The notes beneath the pieces are model-generated. The model was not told the origin of the DNA. It ran no database searches and was given only the letters and a program-made list of their open reading frames with translations. A stretch of DNA of 64,000 bases from contig NZ_SIHX01000009.1 in NCBI RefSeq assembly GCF_004320525.1, positions 62,001-126,000 on the forward strand, read 5' to 3'. The first letter of the stretch is position 1; the number at the start of each line of letters is the position of its first letter. Both the position numbers and the translations under genes were made by a program. The DNA comes from Arthrobacter sp. S39. GTDB taxonomy: Bacteria > Actinomycetota > Actinomycetes > Actinomycetales > Micrococcaceae. This document shows positions 26,244 to 34,519 of this stretch, piece by piece.

Positions 26244-26870
26244 ATGGAGATCATCCGCTTTGCAGAACTTAGGTCCGAACCGTGGCGCAACGGCGGCGGG
26301 GTGACCCGTGAGCTGGCCAGCCATCCCCAGGCCGCCTCAGCACAGGACGGGGCGTGGGACTGGCGGGTCAGCATTGCCGAGCTCACCAAGGCCGGCGACT
26401 TTTCGCCGTTCCCCGGTATGGAGCGCGTCCTGACGGTGGTCGAGGGCGAGCTGCTCCTGCTGACCGTGGACGGCGAAGAGCATCCCCTCGAAAAGTACCG
26501 CCCATTCAGGTTCTCCGGGGAGGCCGCTGCCAACGGCGCACTGCCCACCGGAGATATCCGGAACCTCAACGTCATCACCCGGACGGGCTCCTTCAAGGGC
26601 TTCACGTCCATCATCGAACTGTCCAAGAAGCGCGCGCACCCTGTCTTCGAAGGCCAGCTTGCCGTGCTGCTCCAGGGCCAGGCCACCGTCAGCCCGGGCG
26701 CCGCGCCGGAGGCCGACGACGGAACGGATGGCGTACCCGAAGCAGCCCCGGCAGCCGAGCCTGAGGCACTGGGCCGCTACGACGCCGTCGTGGGCTCCGA
26801 GACCCGTTCCCCGGAGATCCTGGGCCGCGGCTTCCTGGCCGTCGTGTCGATCGACCGCGTCCTGGCCTAG
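26244..26870 (+). CDS. hutD: HutD family cupin protein
   Basis: 208 residues. The conserved HutD blocks PWRNGGGVTRELA, WDWRVSIAEL, FSPFPGMERVLTVVEG and LNVITRTG are present, with a less conserved acidic insert near 150-175. HutD accompanies histidine-utilisation genes and is thought to limit histidine breakdown, but no other hut gene is in the window. TAGGCT (26232-26237) lies 6 bases before the ATG. Confidence 0.88.
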   Translation: MEIIRFAELRSEPWRNGGGVTRELASHPQAASAQDGAWDWRVSIAELTKAGDFSPFPGMERVLTVVEGELLLLTVDGEEHPLEKYRPFRFSGEAAANGALPTGDIRNLNVITRTGSFKGFTSIIELSKKRAHPVFEGQLAVLLQGQATVSPGAAPEADDGTDGVPEAAPAAEPEALGRYDAVVGSETRSPEILGRGFLAVVSIDRVLA

Positions 26871-26880
26871 GCAACGCGTG

Positions 26881-26899
26881 GCAGGCTAGCCTCGCCTTC
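26881..26899 (+). promoter_or_regulatory. Possible IdeR/DtxR box upstream of ferritin
   Basis: The 19-mer centred on AGGCTAGCCT matches the IdeR/DtxR consensus TTAGGTTAGSCTAACCTWA at about 12 positions, including AGG, TAGCCT and CCT. It ends 56 bases before the ferritin ATG. IdeR activates bfrB from upstream boxes in mycobacteria. Confidence 0.45.
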
Positions 26900-26955
26900 G
26901 TTATCTGAGCCTTTCCACACTGGTCACGCTCGGGCGCCGCTCCTAGACTCGGGCT

Positions 26956-27486
26956 ATGACCTCCACACCTTTTAATGCGCTTCTGTCCACCCAGATCGGC
27001 AACGAGTTTGCGGCCTCGCAGCAGTACATTGCCGTGGCCACCTGGTTCGCCAACCAGGACCTCCCGCAGCTGGCCCGTTACTTCTTCCGGCAGTCGGTGG
27101 AGGAACGGAACCACGCCCTGATGATGGTGCAGTACATGCTGGACCGCGACATCGCCTTCACCATCCCGGGCGTCCCTGCCGTGCGCAACGATTTCTCCAA
27201 AGTAACGGAGCCGCTGGCCCTGGCGCTGCAGCAGGAGAAGGAAGTGACAGCCAGCATCGAGGCCCTCTTCCGGGCCGCCCGGGCGGAGGACGACGCCCTG
27301 GGCGAGCAGTTTATGCTGTGGTTCCTCAAGGAGCAGGTGGAGGAAGTCGCCGCCATGACCACGCTGCTGAACATCGCCGAGCGAGCGGATAACCTGTTCG
27401 ACATCGAGAACTTCATCGCCCGCGAAACCATCGGCGACGGCGGCCGCGGCGGCGGCGGCCCCGAGGTGGCAGGCGGCGCCCTCTAA
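26956..27486 (+). CDS. Ferritin (non-haem, iron storage)
   Basis: 176 residues, four-helix ferritin. Ferroxidase-site residues are visible: Glu17 (NEFAASQQY), Glu50 and His53 (VEERNHA), Glu in QEKEV, and Gln/Glu in KEQVEEVA. A Gly-rich tail follows. A TAGACT box (26944-26949) 6 bases before the ATG suggests a leaderless mRNA. It resembles mycobacterial BfrB and would store iron as mineral under iron sufficiency. Confidence 0.93.
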   Translation: MTSTPFNALLSTQIGNEFAASQQYIAVATWFANQDLPQLARYFFRQSVEERNHALMMVQYMLDRDIAFTIPGVPAVRNDFSKVTEPLALALQQEKEVTASIEALFRAARAEDDALGEQFMLWFLKEQVEEVAAMTTLLNIAERADNLFDIENFIARETIGDGGRGGGGPEVAGGAL

Positions 27487-27510
27487 GCGCTGCCCCGCCC
27501 TCGGTGAGGT

Positions 27511-27528
27511 TGGCCACCAACGTGGCCA
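27511..27528 (+). terminator. Short hairpin after ferritin
   Basis: TGGCCAC-CAAC-GTGGCCA, perfect 7-base arms 25 bases beyond the ferritin stop. No T-run. Confidence 0.35.
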
Positions 27529-27578
27529 GCCGCCGTCGGGCGTTGCTACGCTGGAACCAAGGCTCCGCAACGGATCCT

Positions 27579-27619
27579 CCGGACGACGGTTCAGTACCCG
27601 GCACGCGACAAGACTGGCC
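27579..27619 (+). promoter_or_regulatory. Guanidine-III riboswitch (ykkC-III class)
   Basis: The segment carries CCGGACGA at its 5' end, GTACCCGG in the middle and GACAAGAC near its 3' end, in the order and spacing of the actinobacterial guanidine-III aptamer (known from Thermobifida). CCGG/CCGG can form the pseudoknot, and GTTCAGT with ACTGGCC the P1 helix with one mismatch and one G-U. AAAGGAT and the SMR ATG follow within 12 bases, so ligand would control ribosome access. Confidence 0.85.
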
Positions 27620-27631
27620 AAAGGATCTGTC

Positions 27632-27955
27632 ATGTCGTGGTTAATCCTCATTCTTTCCGGGGCGCTGGAGGCCGTCTGGGCCGCTGCGCTGCACCGGACC
27701 TTCCAGGCTTCCGGCCGCCGCCGCGTTGCGCCCGCGTTCCTCTTCCTGCTCGCCGTCCTCGCAAGTATGGCCGGCCTCGCCATCGCCATGCAGGCCATCC
27801 CCACCGGCACCGCGTACGCCGTGTGGGTGGGCGTGGGAGTGGTGCTGACGTCCGCCTACGCGATCATCACCCGGGCGGAACGTCCGACGGCGGCGCGCCT
27901 GCTGCTGCTCACCGGCATCGCCGCGTGCGTGGTTGGCCTGAAGGTGGTGGCGTGA
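27632..27955 (+). CDS. SMR guanidinium exporter, Gdx/SugE-like subunit 1
   Basis: 107 residues, four membrane segments. SWLILILSGALEAVWAAAL contains the essential Glu13; IPTGTAYAVWVGVG is the family's second-half motif. The Gdx subgroup exports guanidinium by proton exchange. The riboswitch 13 bases upstream supports that substrate. It overlaps the next SMR gene by one base (TGATG), so the two products probably form a heterodimer. Confidence 0.92.
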   Translation: MSWLILILSGALEAVWAAALHRTFQASGRRRVAPAFLFLLAVLASMAGLAIAMQAIPTGTAYAVWVGVGVVLTSAYAIITRAERPTAARLLLLTGIAACVVGLKVVA

Positions 27956-28323
27956 TGAACAAGCGCTCCACCGCGTGGCTGTTGCTGCTCGCCTCCGCCG
28001 TGCTGGAAGCCGTCTGGGCTACGGCCCTTGGCCTGTCCGACGGCTTCACCCGCCCGCTCCCCACCGTTGTCTTCGCCGTGACGGCCACGCTCAGCATGGT
28101 TGGCCTGGGGCTCGCCATCCGCAGTATCCCGCTCGGCACGGCCTACGCCGTCTGGGTGGGGATCGGGGCTGCCCTGACGGTCGGCTGGGCGATGGCCACC
28201 GGCGTCGAACCTTTCAGCATTTTGAAGGTGCTGTTCATCGCCGGGATTGTTGGTTGCGCGGCGGGGCTGAAGTCCCTGCCTGCCGGGAAATCTGCGAAGG
28301 TTACGCCTCGCTCTTCTCGGTGA
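27955..28323 (+). CDS. SMR guanidinium exporter, Gdx/SugE-like subunit 2
   Basis: 122 residues, four membrane segments. The Glu18 in SAVLEAVWATAL and IPLGTAYAVWVGIGAALTVGWA are typical. Its start shares a base with the stop of the first SMR gene. A basic tail (KSAKVTPRSSR) differs from subunit 1, consistent with paired subunits of opposite topology. The 3' end overlaps the convergent ABC permease by 23 bases. Confidence 0.92.
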   Translation: MNKRSTAWLLLLASAVLEAVWATALGLSDGFTRPLPTVVFAVTATLSMVGLGLAIRSIPLGTAYAVWVGIGAALTVGWAMATGVEPFSILKVLFIAGIVGCAAGLKSLPAGKSAKVTPRSSR

Positions 28324-29074
28324 TCCACCAGCCGATGCCGAGGGGAACCAGGTACCAGAGGGTCAGGGACGAAACCACTTCCAGGGCCGTCGGTGCTCCC
28401 GGTCCGCCCATCAGTGCACCGAGCGCGGTAATGGTGCTGAGGTAGCCGCTGGCATCCGGGAGGAGCGTAAGGATGAGGCCATTTCCGACGAGGCTGACCA
28501 GGATGACGGTGATGATGGCCAAGGCAGTCCGGCGGATCGCTGCGGCCAGGGCAACGCCGAACATGGTGCTCAGGAGGCACGCGGCCAGCCCGTCCCACAG
28601 TTCCTGCCCTGCACCCTCGAACTGTCCGGCCGCGCTGCCGCCCAGGGCGGCAGCCACAACAGCCGACAACACAAACACGAAGAGCTGAAGGGCCACTGCC
28701 AGGAGGGCAGCAGCCAGAACCTTGGCCCAGAACTGTCCGGCCCGGCCCCGCAGCAGCGGGTAGTAGACCAGCGTGGTGCGGTGCGCCATGTCGGAGGTCA
28801 TGCCTAATATGCCGATGAGCGGCATCGCCAGGGACGTAAAAAGACCGATGCTCCCTGCCAGGCTGGTGAACGTGACGGGGGTGCCTTGTCCCGTGCTGAA
28901 AACCGCCAACCCAACCACCAACGCCACAGCGATGACCGCGAGCACTGCGAAGATCGCCAGGGAGCTGCGCGTGTCCACCAGCTTGCGGATTTCGACGGCA
29001 ACCAGGCGCATAAAACCGACCTGCCGGCTGTTGCCGTCACGGACAGGTGCTGACCGGAGAGTGGACTGGCTCAT
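28301..29074 (-). CDS. ABC-2 type transporter permease
   Basis: 257 residues with about six membrane segments and an N-terminal amphipathic segment (RLVAVEIRKLVDTRSSLAIF) typical of ABC-2/bacitracin-type exporters. MAHRTTLVYYPLLRGRAGQFWAKVLAAALL is a conserved coupling region. It follows the ATPase gene with an ATGA overlap. Exported compound unknown. Confidence 0.85.
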   Translation of the reverse strand: MSQSTLRSAPVRDGNSRQVGFMRLVAVEIRKLVDTRSSLAIFAVLAVIAVALVVGLAVFSTGQGTPVTFTSLAGSIGLFTSLAMPLIGILGMTSDMAHRTTLVYYPLLRGRAGQFWAKVLAAALLAVALQLFVFVLSAVVAAALGGSAAGQFEGAGQELWDGLAACLLSTMFGVALAAAIRRTALAIITVILVSLVGNGLILTLLPDASGYLSTITALGALMGGPGAPTALEVVSSLTLWYLVPLGIGWWITEKSEA

Positions 29075-30006
29075 CGGATCTGCTCCAGAGTGTTGTTGCG
29101 GCTGCTGAATTCGCCGGAGGTCAAAGCAAGGAACTTCTCCTCCAGCGCTGATTCCGTGACGTTGGACAGGTGCGTCAGCACGACCATGTGCTCAAGGCAG
29201 GCCCGGCTGATGTCCTCGGGGGCGGCGTCAATGTAAAGCTCCCTGCCGGACAGGTGGAAGGTCCACCCCCGCCGGGTGCAGACGTCCGCAAGGCGGTCCG
29301 GTTCGACGGCGGCAGCCTTGGTGCTGGTGCTGACGCTGAACTCCCTGGCGGTGCCCGCGGCGACGATCCGCCCCCGGTCGATCATCACGATGTTGTCGGC
29401 CACGGCCTGCATGTCACGGAGGAGGTGGCTCGAAAGCAGCACAGTGCCGCCCTGGGCGCTGAAGTGCTTTAGGTAGTTCCGGACCCAGAGTGCGCCGTCG
29501 GCGTCGAGTCCATTGGTTGGCTCATCCATGACCAGGAACTGCGGCCCGGCGAGGAGTGCCATGCCCAGGACCAATCGCTGCCGCATCCCCAGGGACAGCG
29601 ATCCCACACGCTTTTTCCGCACCGTTTCGAGGCCCGCAAGGCTGAGCGCCTCCGCGACGGCGGAATGCGGCAGATCCAGCAGCATCGCGTTCAGCTTCAG
29701 GGTCTCCTGCAGCGAGCGGCCGGGGTGCAGCGCCGTCGGGTCCAGGACGAAGCCGATGGTGCGCCCCGGGCTTTCAAGGTCCTCCCGCCGGCGTCCGTCG
29801 AAAAGGACTTCGCCGGCATCGGCACGCGTCAGGCCGGCGGCAATCCGCAGCGTTGTGGACTTGCCCGCGCCGTTCGGCCCGAGGAAACCGGTGATGGATC
29901 CTGGCGGGCAATCGAAGCTGACGGAGTCCACCACGTTCCGCCCGGCATATGCCTTGGTGACTCCCGCGAACGAAATCCCCGCAACGGCCTCCGACGCTAA
30001 CCCCAA
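29071..30006 (-). CDS. ABC transporter ATP-binding protein
   Basis: 311 residues. Walker A GPNGAGKST, signature LSLGMRQRLVLGMALL, Walker B FLVMDEPTNGLD and the His of HLLRDMQ. Drug or bacitracin-export type (CcmA-like), pairing with the downstream permease. The C-terminal extension of about 90 residues is not a known domain to me. The upstream region has an AT-rich inverted repeat. Confidence 0.9.
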   Translation of the reverse strand: MGLASEAVAGISFAGVTKAYAGRNVVDSVSFDCPPGSITGFLGPNGAGKSTTLRIAAGLTRADAGEVLFDGRRREDLESPGRTIGFVLDPTALHPGRSLQETLKLNAMLLDLPHSAVAEALSLAGLETVRKKRVGSLSLGMRQRLVLGMALLAGPQFLVMDEPTNGLDADGALWVRNYLKHFSAQGGTVLLSSHLLRDMQAVADNIVMIDRGRIVAAGTAREFSVSTSTKAAAVEPDRLADVCTRRGWTFHLSGRELYIDAAPEDISRACLEHMVVLTHLSNVTESALEEKFLALTSGEFSSRNNTLEQIR

Positions 30007-30058
30007 TGGACAATCCCCTCAGTATCCGTGGGCGCATCCCCTATGGCCCCGTTGAAGG

Positions 30059-30079
30059 TATCACTAAAAACGATTGATA
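30059..30079. promoter_or_regulatory. AT-rich inverted repeat between ABC exporter and kinase gene
   Basis: TATCA (30059-30063) and TGATA (30075-30079) flank an 11-base AT-rich spacer, standing out in GC-rich surroundings. It lies 53 bases before the ABC ATPase start, an operator position. Confidence 0.4.
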
Positions 30080-30138
30080 AAAGTGGCATCCTGTGACTTG
30101 ACGCCAGGAGGCACCAGCGGCCGGTTTAGGCTTTTGCC

Positions 30139-30765
30139 ATGGACTCCCCCGAGATACGGCAGGCGCTGGACGCCCTTCGGCACAGGCTCGACGGCGGCCG
30201 GCGGACGCTGCTGGGCATTGCCGGGGCGCCCGGCTCGGGAAAATCGACCTTCGCATCCTGGCTCCAGCAGCAATTCGGTGCGGACCTCGCCGTCGTGGTG
30301 CCCATGGACGGTTTCCACCTGGGCAACGCGATCATTGACGGCACCCCGCTGCGGCAGCGCAAAGGGGCCACGGACACGTTCGACGTCGGCGGGTACCTCT
30401 CCTTGTTGCAGCGGCTGGTGCGGCGCGATGAGGCAGTGGTGTACGCCCCGGAATTCCGGCGCACCTTGGACGAGCCGGTGGCGGCGTCCATCGCGGTCCC
30501 GGTGTCCGTGCCGCTGGTGATCACCGAAGGCAACTACCTGCTCGCGGAGACGCCGGAGTGGAAGAACGTCCGGGCGCAGCTGGATGAGGTCTGGTTCATG
30601 GACACCCCACCCGCGCTTCGGCTGGGCCGGCTGGTGGACCGGCACGTGGAGTTCGGCATGGAACGGACGGCGGCGGAAGCCTGGGCGATGGGCCCGGACG
30701 AGACAAACGCCGTGATGATCGAGTCCACGCGCCAGGGAGCGGACCGGATCATCCCCTGGGGCTAG
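30139..30765 (+). CDS. Nucleoside/fructose-transport-type P-loop kinase
   Basis: 208 residues. P-loop GIAGAPGSGKST, then VVVPMDGFHLGNAIIDGTPLRQRKGATDTFDVGGY, the uridine-kinase-like substrate region, and VITEGNYLLAETPEW. Such proteins are annotated as nucleoside or fructose-transport kinases. TAGGCT (30127-30132) 6 bases before the ATG suggests a leaderless mRNA. Confidence 0.85.
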   Translation: MDSPEIRQALDALRHRLDGGRRTLLGIAGAPGSGKSTFASWLQQQFGADLAVVVPMDGFHLGNAIIDGTPLRQRKGATDTFDVGGYLSLLQRLVRRDEAVVYAPEFRRTLDEPVAASIAVPVSVPLVITEGNYLLAETPEWKNVRAQLDEVWFMDTPPALRLGRLVDRHVEFGMERTAAEAWAMGPDETNAVMIESTRQGADRIIPWG

Positions 30766-30844
30766 GACACCGCACCGGAATACTCCGCCCGCGGCCGGGG
30801 TTCTTGGCTGGGACACAAGTCCACAAGGAACGGAGCGCGCACCC

Positions 30845-31840
30845 ATGACTGCACCACTGATTCACCTCGGTGACGGCCTCAAGGTCAGTCCCCTGGGCTT
30901 CGGCGGAATGGCCCTCACGCCGGTGTATGGCGAGGTTGACCCGCACGAGGCCCTCAAAACCCTGCACCATGCCGTGGACGCCGGCGTCAGCTTTATCGAC
31001 ACCGCGGACATCTACGGCGGAGGCAGCAACGAGGAACTCATCGCCCAACTGCTGAAGGACCGCCGCAGTGAAGTGCAGCTCGCCACCAAGTTTTCTCTGG
31101 TGGGCAACCCGGCGGACGGCTACACGGACATCCGGGGCGACGCCGCCTACGTCCGGCAGGCCGTCGACGCCAGCCTGAAACGCCTGGGCACGGACGTGAT
31201 CGACCTCTACTACATGCACCGCCGTGACCTCCGCGTTCCGATTGTGGAAACCGTGGAGGCCATGGCGGGGCTGGTGCAGCAGGGCAAGGTCAAACACCTT
31301 GGCCTGTCAGAGGTGACCGCGACGGAACTGGCCGAAGCCCACGCCGTCCATCCGATCGCCGCAGTCCAGAGCGAATGGTCCATCTGGAGCCGCGACGTGG
31401 AACGCAACGTAGTTCCGGCCGCGGCCGGGCTGGGCGTCGGTTTTGTGCCGTATTCGCCGCTGGGCCGGGGATTCCTCACCGGCACCGTGGACGCCTCCAG
31501 CCTCGGAGCCAATGACTTCCGACGCCGGATCCCCCGTTTCGCGGAGGATGTGGCCGGCGCGAACCAGGGAGTCGTGGAGGCAGTGCGGGCAGTGGCTGCC
31601 GAGCTTTCCGCGACCCCTGCCCAGGTGGCACTCGCGTGGCTGCTGGAGCAGGGCAAACGGCTGGGACTGGCGGTGGCCCCCATCCCCGGCACGCGCAAAA
31701 CGCACCGGATCGACGAAAACCTGGGCGCCCTGTCCCTGGACCTGACCCCGGCGCAACTGGACGCGCTGGAGCAGGCTGCGGACGCCGTCGTCGGCTCCCG
31801 CTCGGCGGACCCCAGCTGGGTGTCCCAGGGCCGTGAATAA
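30845..31840 (+). CDS. Aldo/keto reductase
   Basis: 331 residues, (beta/alpha)8 barrel. Catalytic tetrad: Asp and Tyr in FIDTADIYGGGSNEELIA, Lys in LATKFS, His in DLYYMHRRD. NADPH-binding VAPIPGTRKTHRIDEN occurs near the C-terminus. It reduces carbonyl compounds; substrate unknown. The stop overlaps the possible GTG start of the MBL gene. Confidence 0.92.
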   Translation: MTAPLIHLGDGLKVSPLGFGGMALTPVYGEVDPHEALKTLHHAVDAGVSFIDTADIYGGGSNEELIAQLLKDRRSEVQLATKFSLVGNPADGYTDIRGDAAYVRQAVDASLKRLGTDVIDLYYMHRRDLRVPIVETVEAMAGLVQQGKVKHLGLSEVTATELAEAHAVHPIAAVQSEWSIWSRDVERNVVPAAAGLGVGFVPYSPLGRGFLTGTVDASSLGANDFRRRIPRFAEDVAGANQGVVEAVRAVAAELSATPAQVALAWLLEQGKRLGLAVAPIPGTRKTHRIDENLGALSLDLTPAQLDALEQAADAVVGSRSADPSWVSQGRE

Positions 31841-32501
31841 ACTGAAGCCCATGGACACGCTCATTCACGACTTACAGGACATCACCATCCGCCGGATTTC
31901 GGTCAGCGAGATGGACAACAACGTGTATCTGCTGACCGCCAAGGCGTCCGGCGCGCAACTGCTGATTGATGCCGCGGACAACCTTCCGGCCATCCAGGGA
32001 TTGCTGCAGGACGCCGCCGCGGACACCGCTGCAACGCCCAAGCTGGAACTGATCGCCACCACGCACCAGCACTGGGACCATGTCCGCGCACTGCCCGCCC
32101 TGGTGGAGGCGACCGGTGCCAGGACGGCGGCCGGAACGGACGACGCCCCGGAGCTCCCGGTGAAAGTGGAGGTACTGCTGGACCACGGTGACGTCGGCAA
32201 CTTCGACGGCTTCGATGTGACAGCAGTGCACCTGCGCGGGCACACTCCCGGGTCGGTGGCTTTGGTGTACAAGGACCCGGCAGGGCCTGCCCACATCTTC
32301 TCCGGGGATTCGCTCTTTCCCGGCGGCGTGGGCAACACCCAGAGGAATCCCGGGCGGTTCAACCAGCTGATCAGCGATGTCAGCGAACGGCTGTTTGACG
32401 TCTATCCGGACGACACCGTGGTGCATCCAGGCCACGGCAAACCCACCACCCTGGGCGCGGAACGCCCCCATCTGGAGGAGTGGCGCGCCCGCGGCTGGTA
32501 G
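31833..32501 (+). CDS. Metallo-beta-lactamase-fold hydrolase (glyoxalase-II type)
   Basis: 222 residues from GTG 31833, or 216 from ATG 31851. HxHxDH motif TTHQHWDH, then LRGHTPGSVAL, IFSGDSLFPGGVGNT and HPGHGKPT supply the two-metal site. The order fits glyoxalase II-like hydrolases acting on thioesters. It overlaps the AKR gene, so the two may act on the same aldehyde or its conjugate. Confidence 0.9.
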   Translation: MNKLKPMDTLIHDLQDITIRRISVSEMDNNVYLLTAKASGAQLLIDAADNLPAIQGLLQDAAADTAATPKLELIATTHQHWDHVRALPALVEATGARTAAGTDDAPELPVKVEVLLDHGDVGNFDGFDVTAVHLRGHTPGSVALVYKDPAGPAHIFSGDSLFPGGVGNTQRNPGRFNQLISDVSERLFDVYPDDTVVHPGHGKPTTLGAERPHLEEWRARGW

Positions 32502-32517
32502 CGCTTAACCCCGTTGA

Positions 32518-32595
32518 GGCCCCACCTCGACCATCGCTGGTCGAGCTGGGGCCACGACCGCCGGGTTCCCTGACCGAGCTTGCGAGGTTAGGGAG
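32518..32595. terminator. Two tandem hairpins between convergent MBL and DEAD-box genes
   Basis: Stem 1 (32518-32533 with 32538-32553) has 16-base arms, one mismatch and a TCGC loop. Stem 2 (32566-32575 with 32586-32595) has about 9 pairs around GAGCTTGCGA. Bidirectional terminator position. The GGTCGAG/GACCGAGC words suggest members of a dispersed palindromic repeat. Confidence 0.6.
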
Positions 32596-32605
32596 CGGTT
32601 GGGGA

Positions 32606-34519
32606 TTAGCGGCTGCGGCGTTCGTTCGACGCCGGAGCTGACGCGCGGCGCGGGCCGCTGCGGGCCGGACGGCCGTTGCCGCCGCCGTTGCCTGCGTAGG
32701 ATCCGCCGGACGTTCCACCAGTGTTGGAGGACCAGACTGCCTTGTTGCCGCCGTTGCCGCCACCGGCTGCACCGGCACCTGCGGAGCGCTGTCCGCCACC
32801 CGTGCGGGCACCTGCACCGGCTGCTGCACGCTGGCCCGTTGCCGGGCGTCCGCCACGCTGTCCGCCGGTGGTAGCCGGGCGTCCGGTACCGCCGCGGGGA
32901 GCGTCGCTGCGGGTAACGCGTGAGTCCGTGCGGCCTTCAGCGGAACGTCCGTCCGAACCGCGGCCGGCCGATGCACGGCCACCTGCTGCGGGGACGTCGT
33001 TACGATGCGTCGAAGCTGCGGTGCCACGGCCACGGGCGTTGCGGCGTGCGGCCGCCGCGGCGATGGCGCGGTCTTCGTTCTGCTCGATGACGCGGTCTGC
33101 GGCGGCGCGGGCTTCAGTGCGGCCTTCGTAGGCCACGGCGCGGCGCTCTGCACGGGGCAGGTCGGTGCGGGGGGCCTCAGCCGAGACCCGTCCGCGTCCG
33201 CCACGTCCGCCACGGCCGCCGGCGGTGGGTGCCGCCTGGGTGGTGCGGCGTGCGCGCTTACGCTCGGCGTTGGCACCGGTGGAGGTGCCGCCGCCCTGCT
33301 GCTTGGCCTTGGCGGCCAGCAGTGCGGTGCGGGTGCGCGGATCAATCTTGTCGGCCATTTCGCCTACGAGCTCAGCAACCAGCGGGGAGTTCGCAGTAAC
33401 GCGCTCGAAGTTGACCTCGACGCCGGCAGCCTTCATCAGCTTCTTGACGTCGGACTGCTGCTCCGGAAGGGTCAGCGTGACAACGGTGCCGTCCGAACCC
33501 GCACGTGCCGTACGGCCTGAGCGGTGGAGGTATGCCTTGTGCTCGGTGGGCGGATCCACGTGGATCACCAGTTCGACGTCGTCCACATGGACGCCGCGGG
33601 CTGCGACGTCGGTGGCCACCAGGACGCGGACTTCACCCGAGGAGAACTCGGCGAGGTTGCGGTCACGGGCATTCTGCGAAAGGTTGCCGTGGAGATCGAC
33701 GGCGGGGATCCCGGCGTCGGTCAGGGTCTTGGCGAGCTTGCGGGCGTGGTGCTTGGTCCGCATGAAGAGGACGCGGCGGCCGGCGCCGGAGGCGAGCTCA
33801 ACGATCAGCTGCTTCTTGACGGTCTGGTCGTTGACCACCAGCACGTGGTGCTCCATGGTGGTCACCGCGGCCTGCGGGTCGTCCACGGAGTGGGTCAGCG
33901 GGTTGGACAGGTAGCGCTGGACGATCTTGTCCACGCCGTTGTCCAGGGTGGCGGAGAAGAGCAGGCGCTGGCCCTGGCTGGGGGTCATGTCCATGAGCTT
34001 CTTCACCACCGGCAGGAAGCCGAGGTCGGCCATGTGGTCGGCCTCGTCCAGGACGGTGACCTCCACGGCTTCGAGGGTCAGGATGCGCTGGCGGATCAGG
34101 TCCTCCAGTCGGCCCGGGCAGGCGATGACAATGTCGACGCCGGCGCGCAGGGCCTTTTCCTGGCGGGCCTGGGAGATGCCGCCGTAGATCACGGTGGTGT
34201 TCAGGCCCATGGCCTTGGCCATCGGCTCGATGGTGGCGTTGATCTGAGTGGCCAGCTCGCGGGTCGGTGCGAGGACCAGGCCCATGGGGCGGCCCGGCTT
34301 GCGGAAGTGCTTGGCTTCCCGCTCAGCGAGTCGTGCTACAAGCGGGATGGCGAAGGCGATGGTCTTGCCGGAGCCGGTGCGGCCGCGGCCCAGGACGTCG
34401 CGTCCGGCCAGGGTGTCCGGGAGGGTCTTCACCTGGATGGGGAACGGTTCAACGATTCCCTGCGCGGTGAGGGTGTCGGCAAGTGCTTTGGGCGTGCCGA
34501 GGGCAGCAAAAGTAGTCAT
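32606..34519 (-). CDS. DEAD-box ATP-dependent RNA helicase
   Basis: 637 residues. Q motif region FPIQVKTLPDTLAGRD, motif I GRTGSGKT (46-53), APTREL, CPGRLEDL, DEAD at 158-161, SAT (LLFSATLD), TDVAARG and HRSGRTARAG. After about residue 400 the protein is a low-complexity Arg/Gly/Ala/Ser tail (RG-rich, 200+ residues), an RNA-binding disordered extension. It unwinds structured RNA, often in cold adaptation or ribosome assembly. A terminator hairpin lies in the leader, see 34693-34727. Confidence 0.95.
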   Translation of the reverse strand: MTTFAALGTPKALADTLTAQGIVEPFPIQVKTLPDTLAGRDVLGRGRTGSGKTIAFAIPLVARLAEREAKHFRKPGRPMGLVLAPTRELATQINATIEPMAKAMGLNTTVIYGGISQARQEKALRAGVDIVIACPGRLEDLIRQRILTLEAVEVTVLDEADHMADLGFLPVVKKLMDMTPSQGQRLLFSATLDNGVDKIVQRYLSNPLTHSVDDPQAAVTTMEHHVLVVNDQTVKKQLIVELASGAGRRVLFMRTKHHARKLAKTLTDAGIPAVDLHGNLSQNARDRNLAEFSSGEVRVLVATDVAARGVHVDDVELVIHVDPPTEHKAYLHRSGRTARAGSDGTVVTLTLPEQQSDVKKLMKAAGVEVNFERVTANSPLVAELVGEMADKIDPRTRTALLAAKAKQQGGGTSTGANAERKRARRTTQAAPTAGGRGGRGGRGRVSAEAPRTDLPRAERRAVAYEGRTEARAAADRVIEQNEDRAIAAAAARRNARGRGTAASTHRNDVPAAGGRASAGRGSDGRSAEGRTDSRVTRSDAPRGGTGRPATTGGQRGGRPATGQRAAAGAGARTGGGQRSAGAGAAGGGNGGNKAVWSSNTGGTSGGSYAGNGGGNGRPARSGPRRASAPASNERRSR

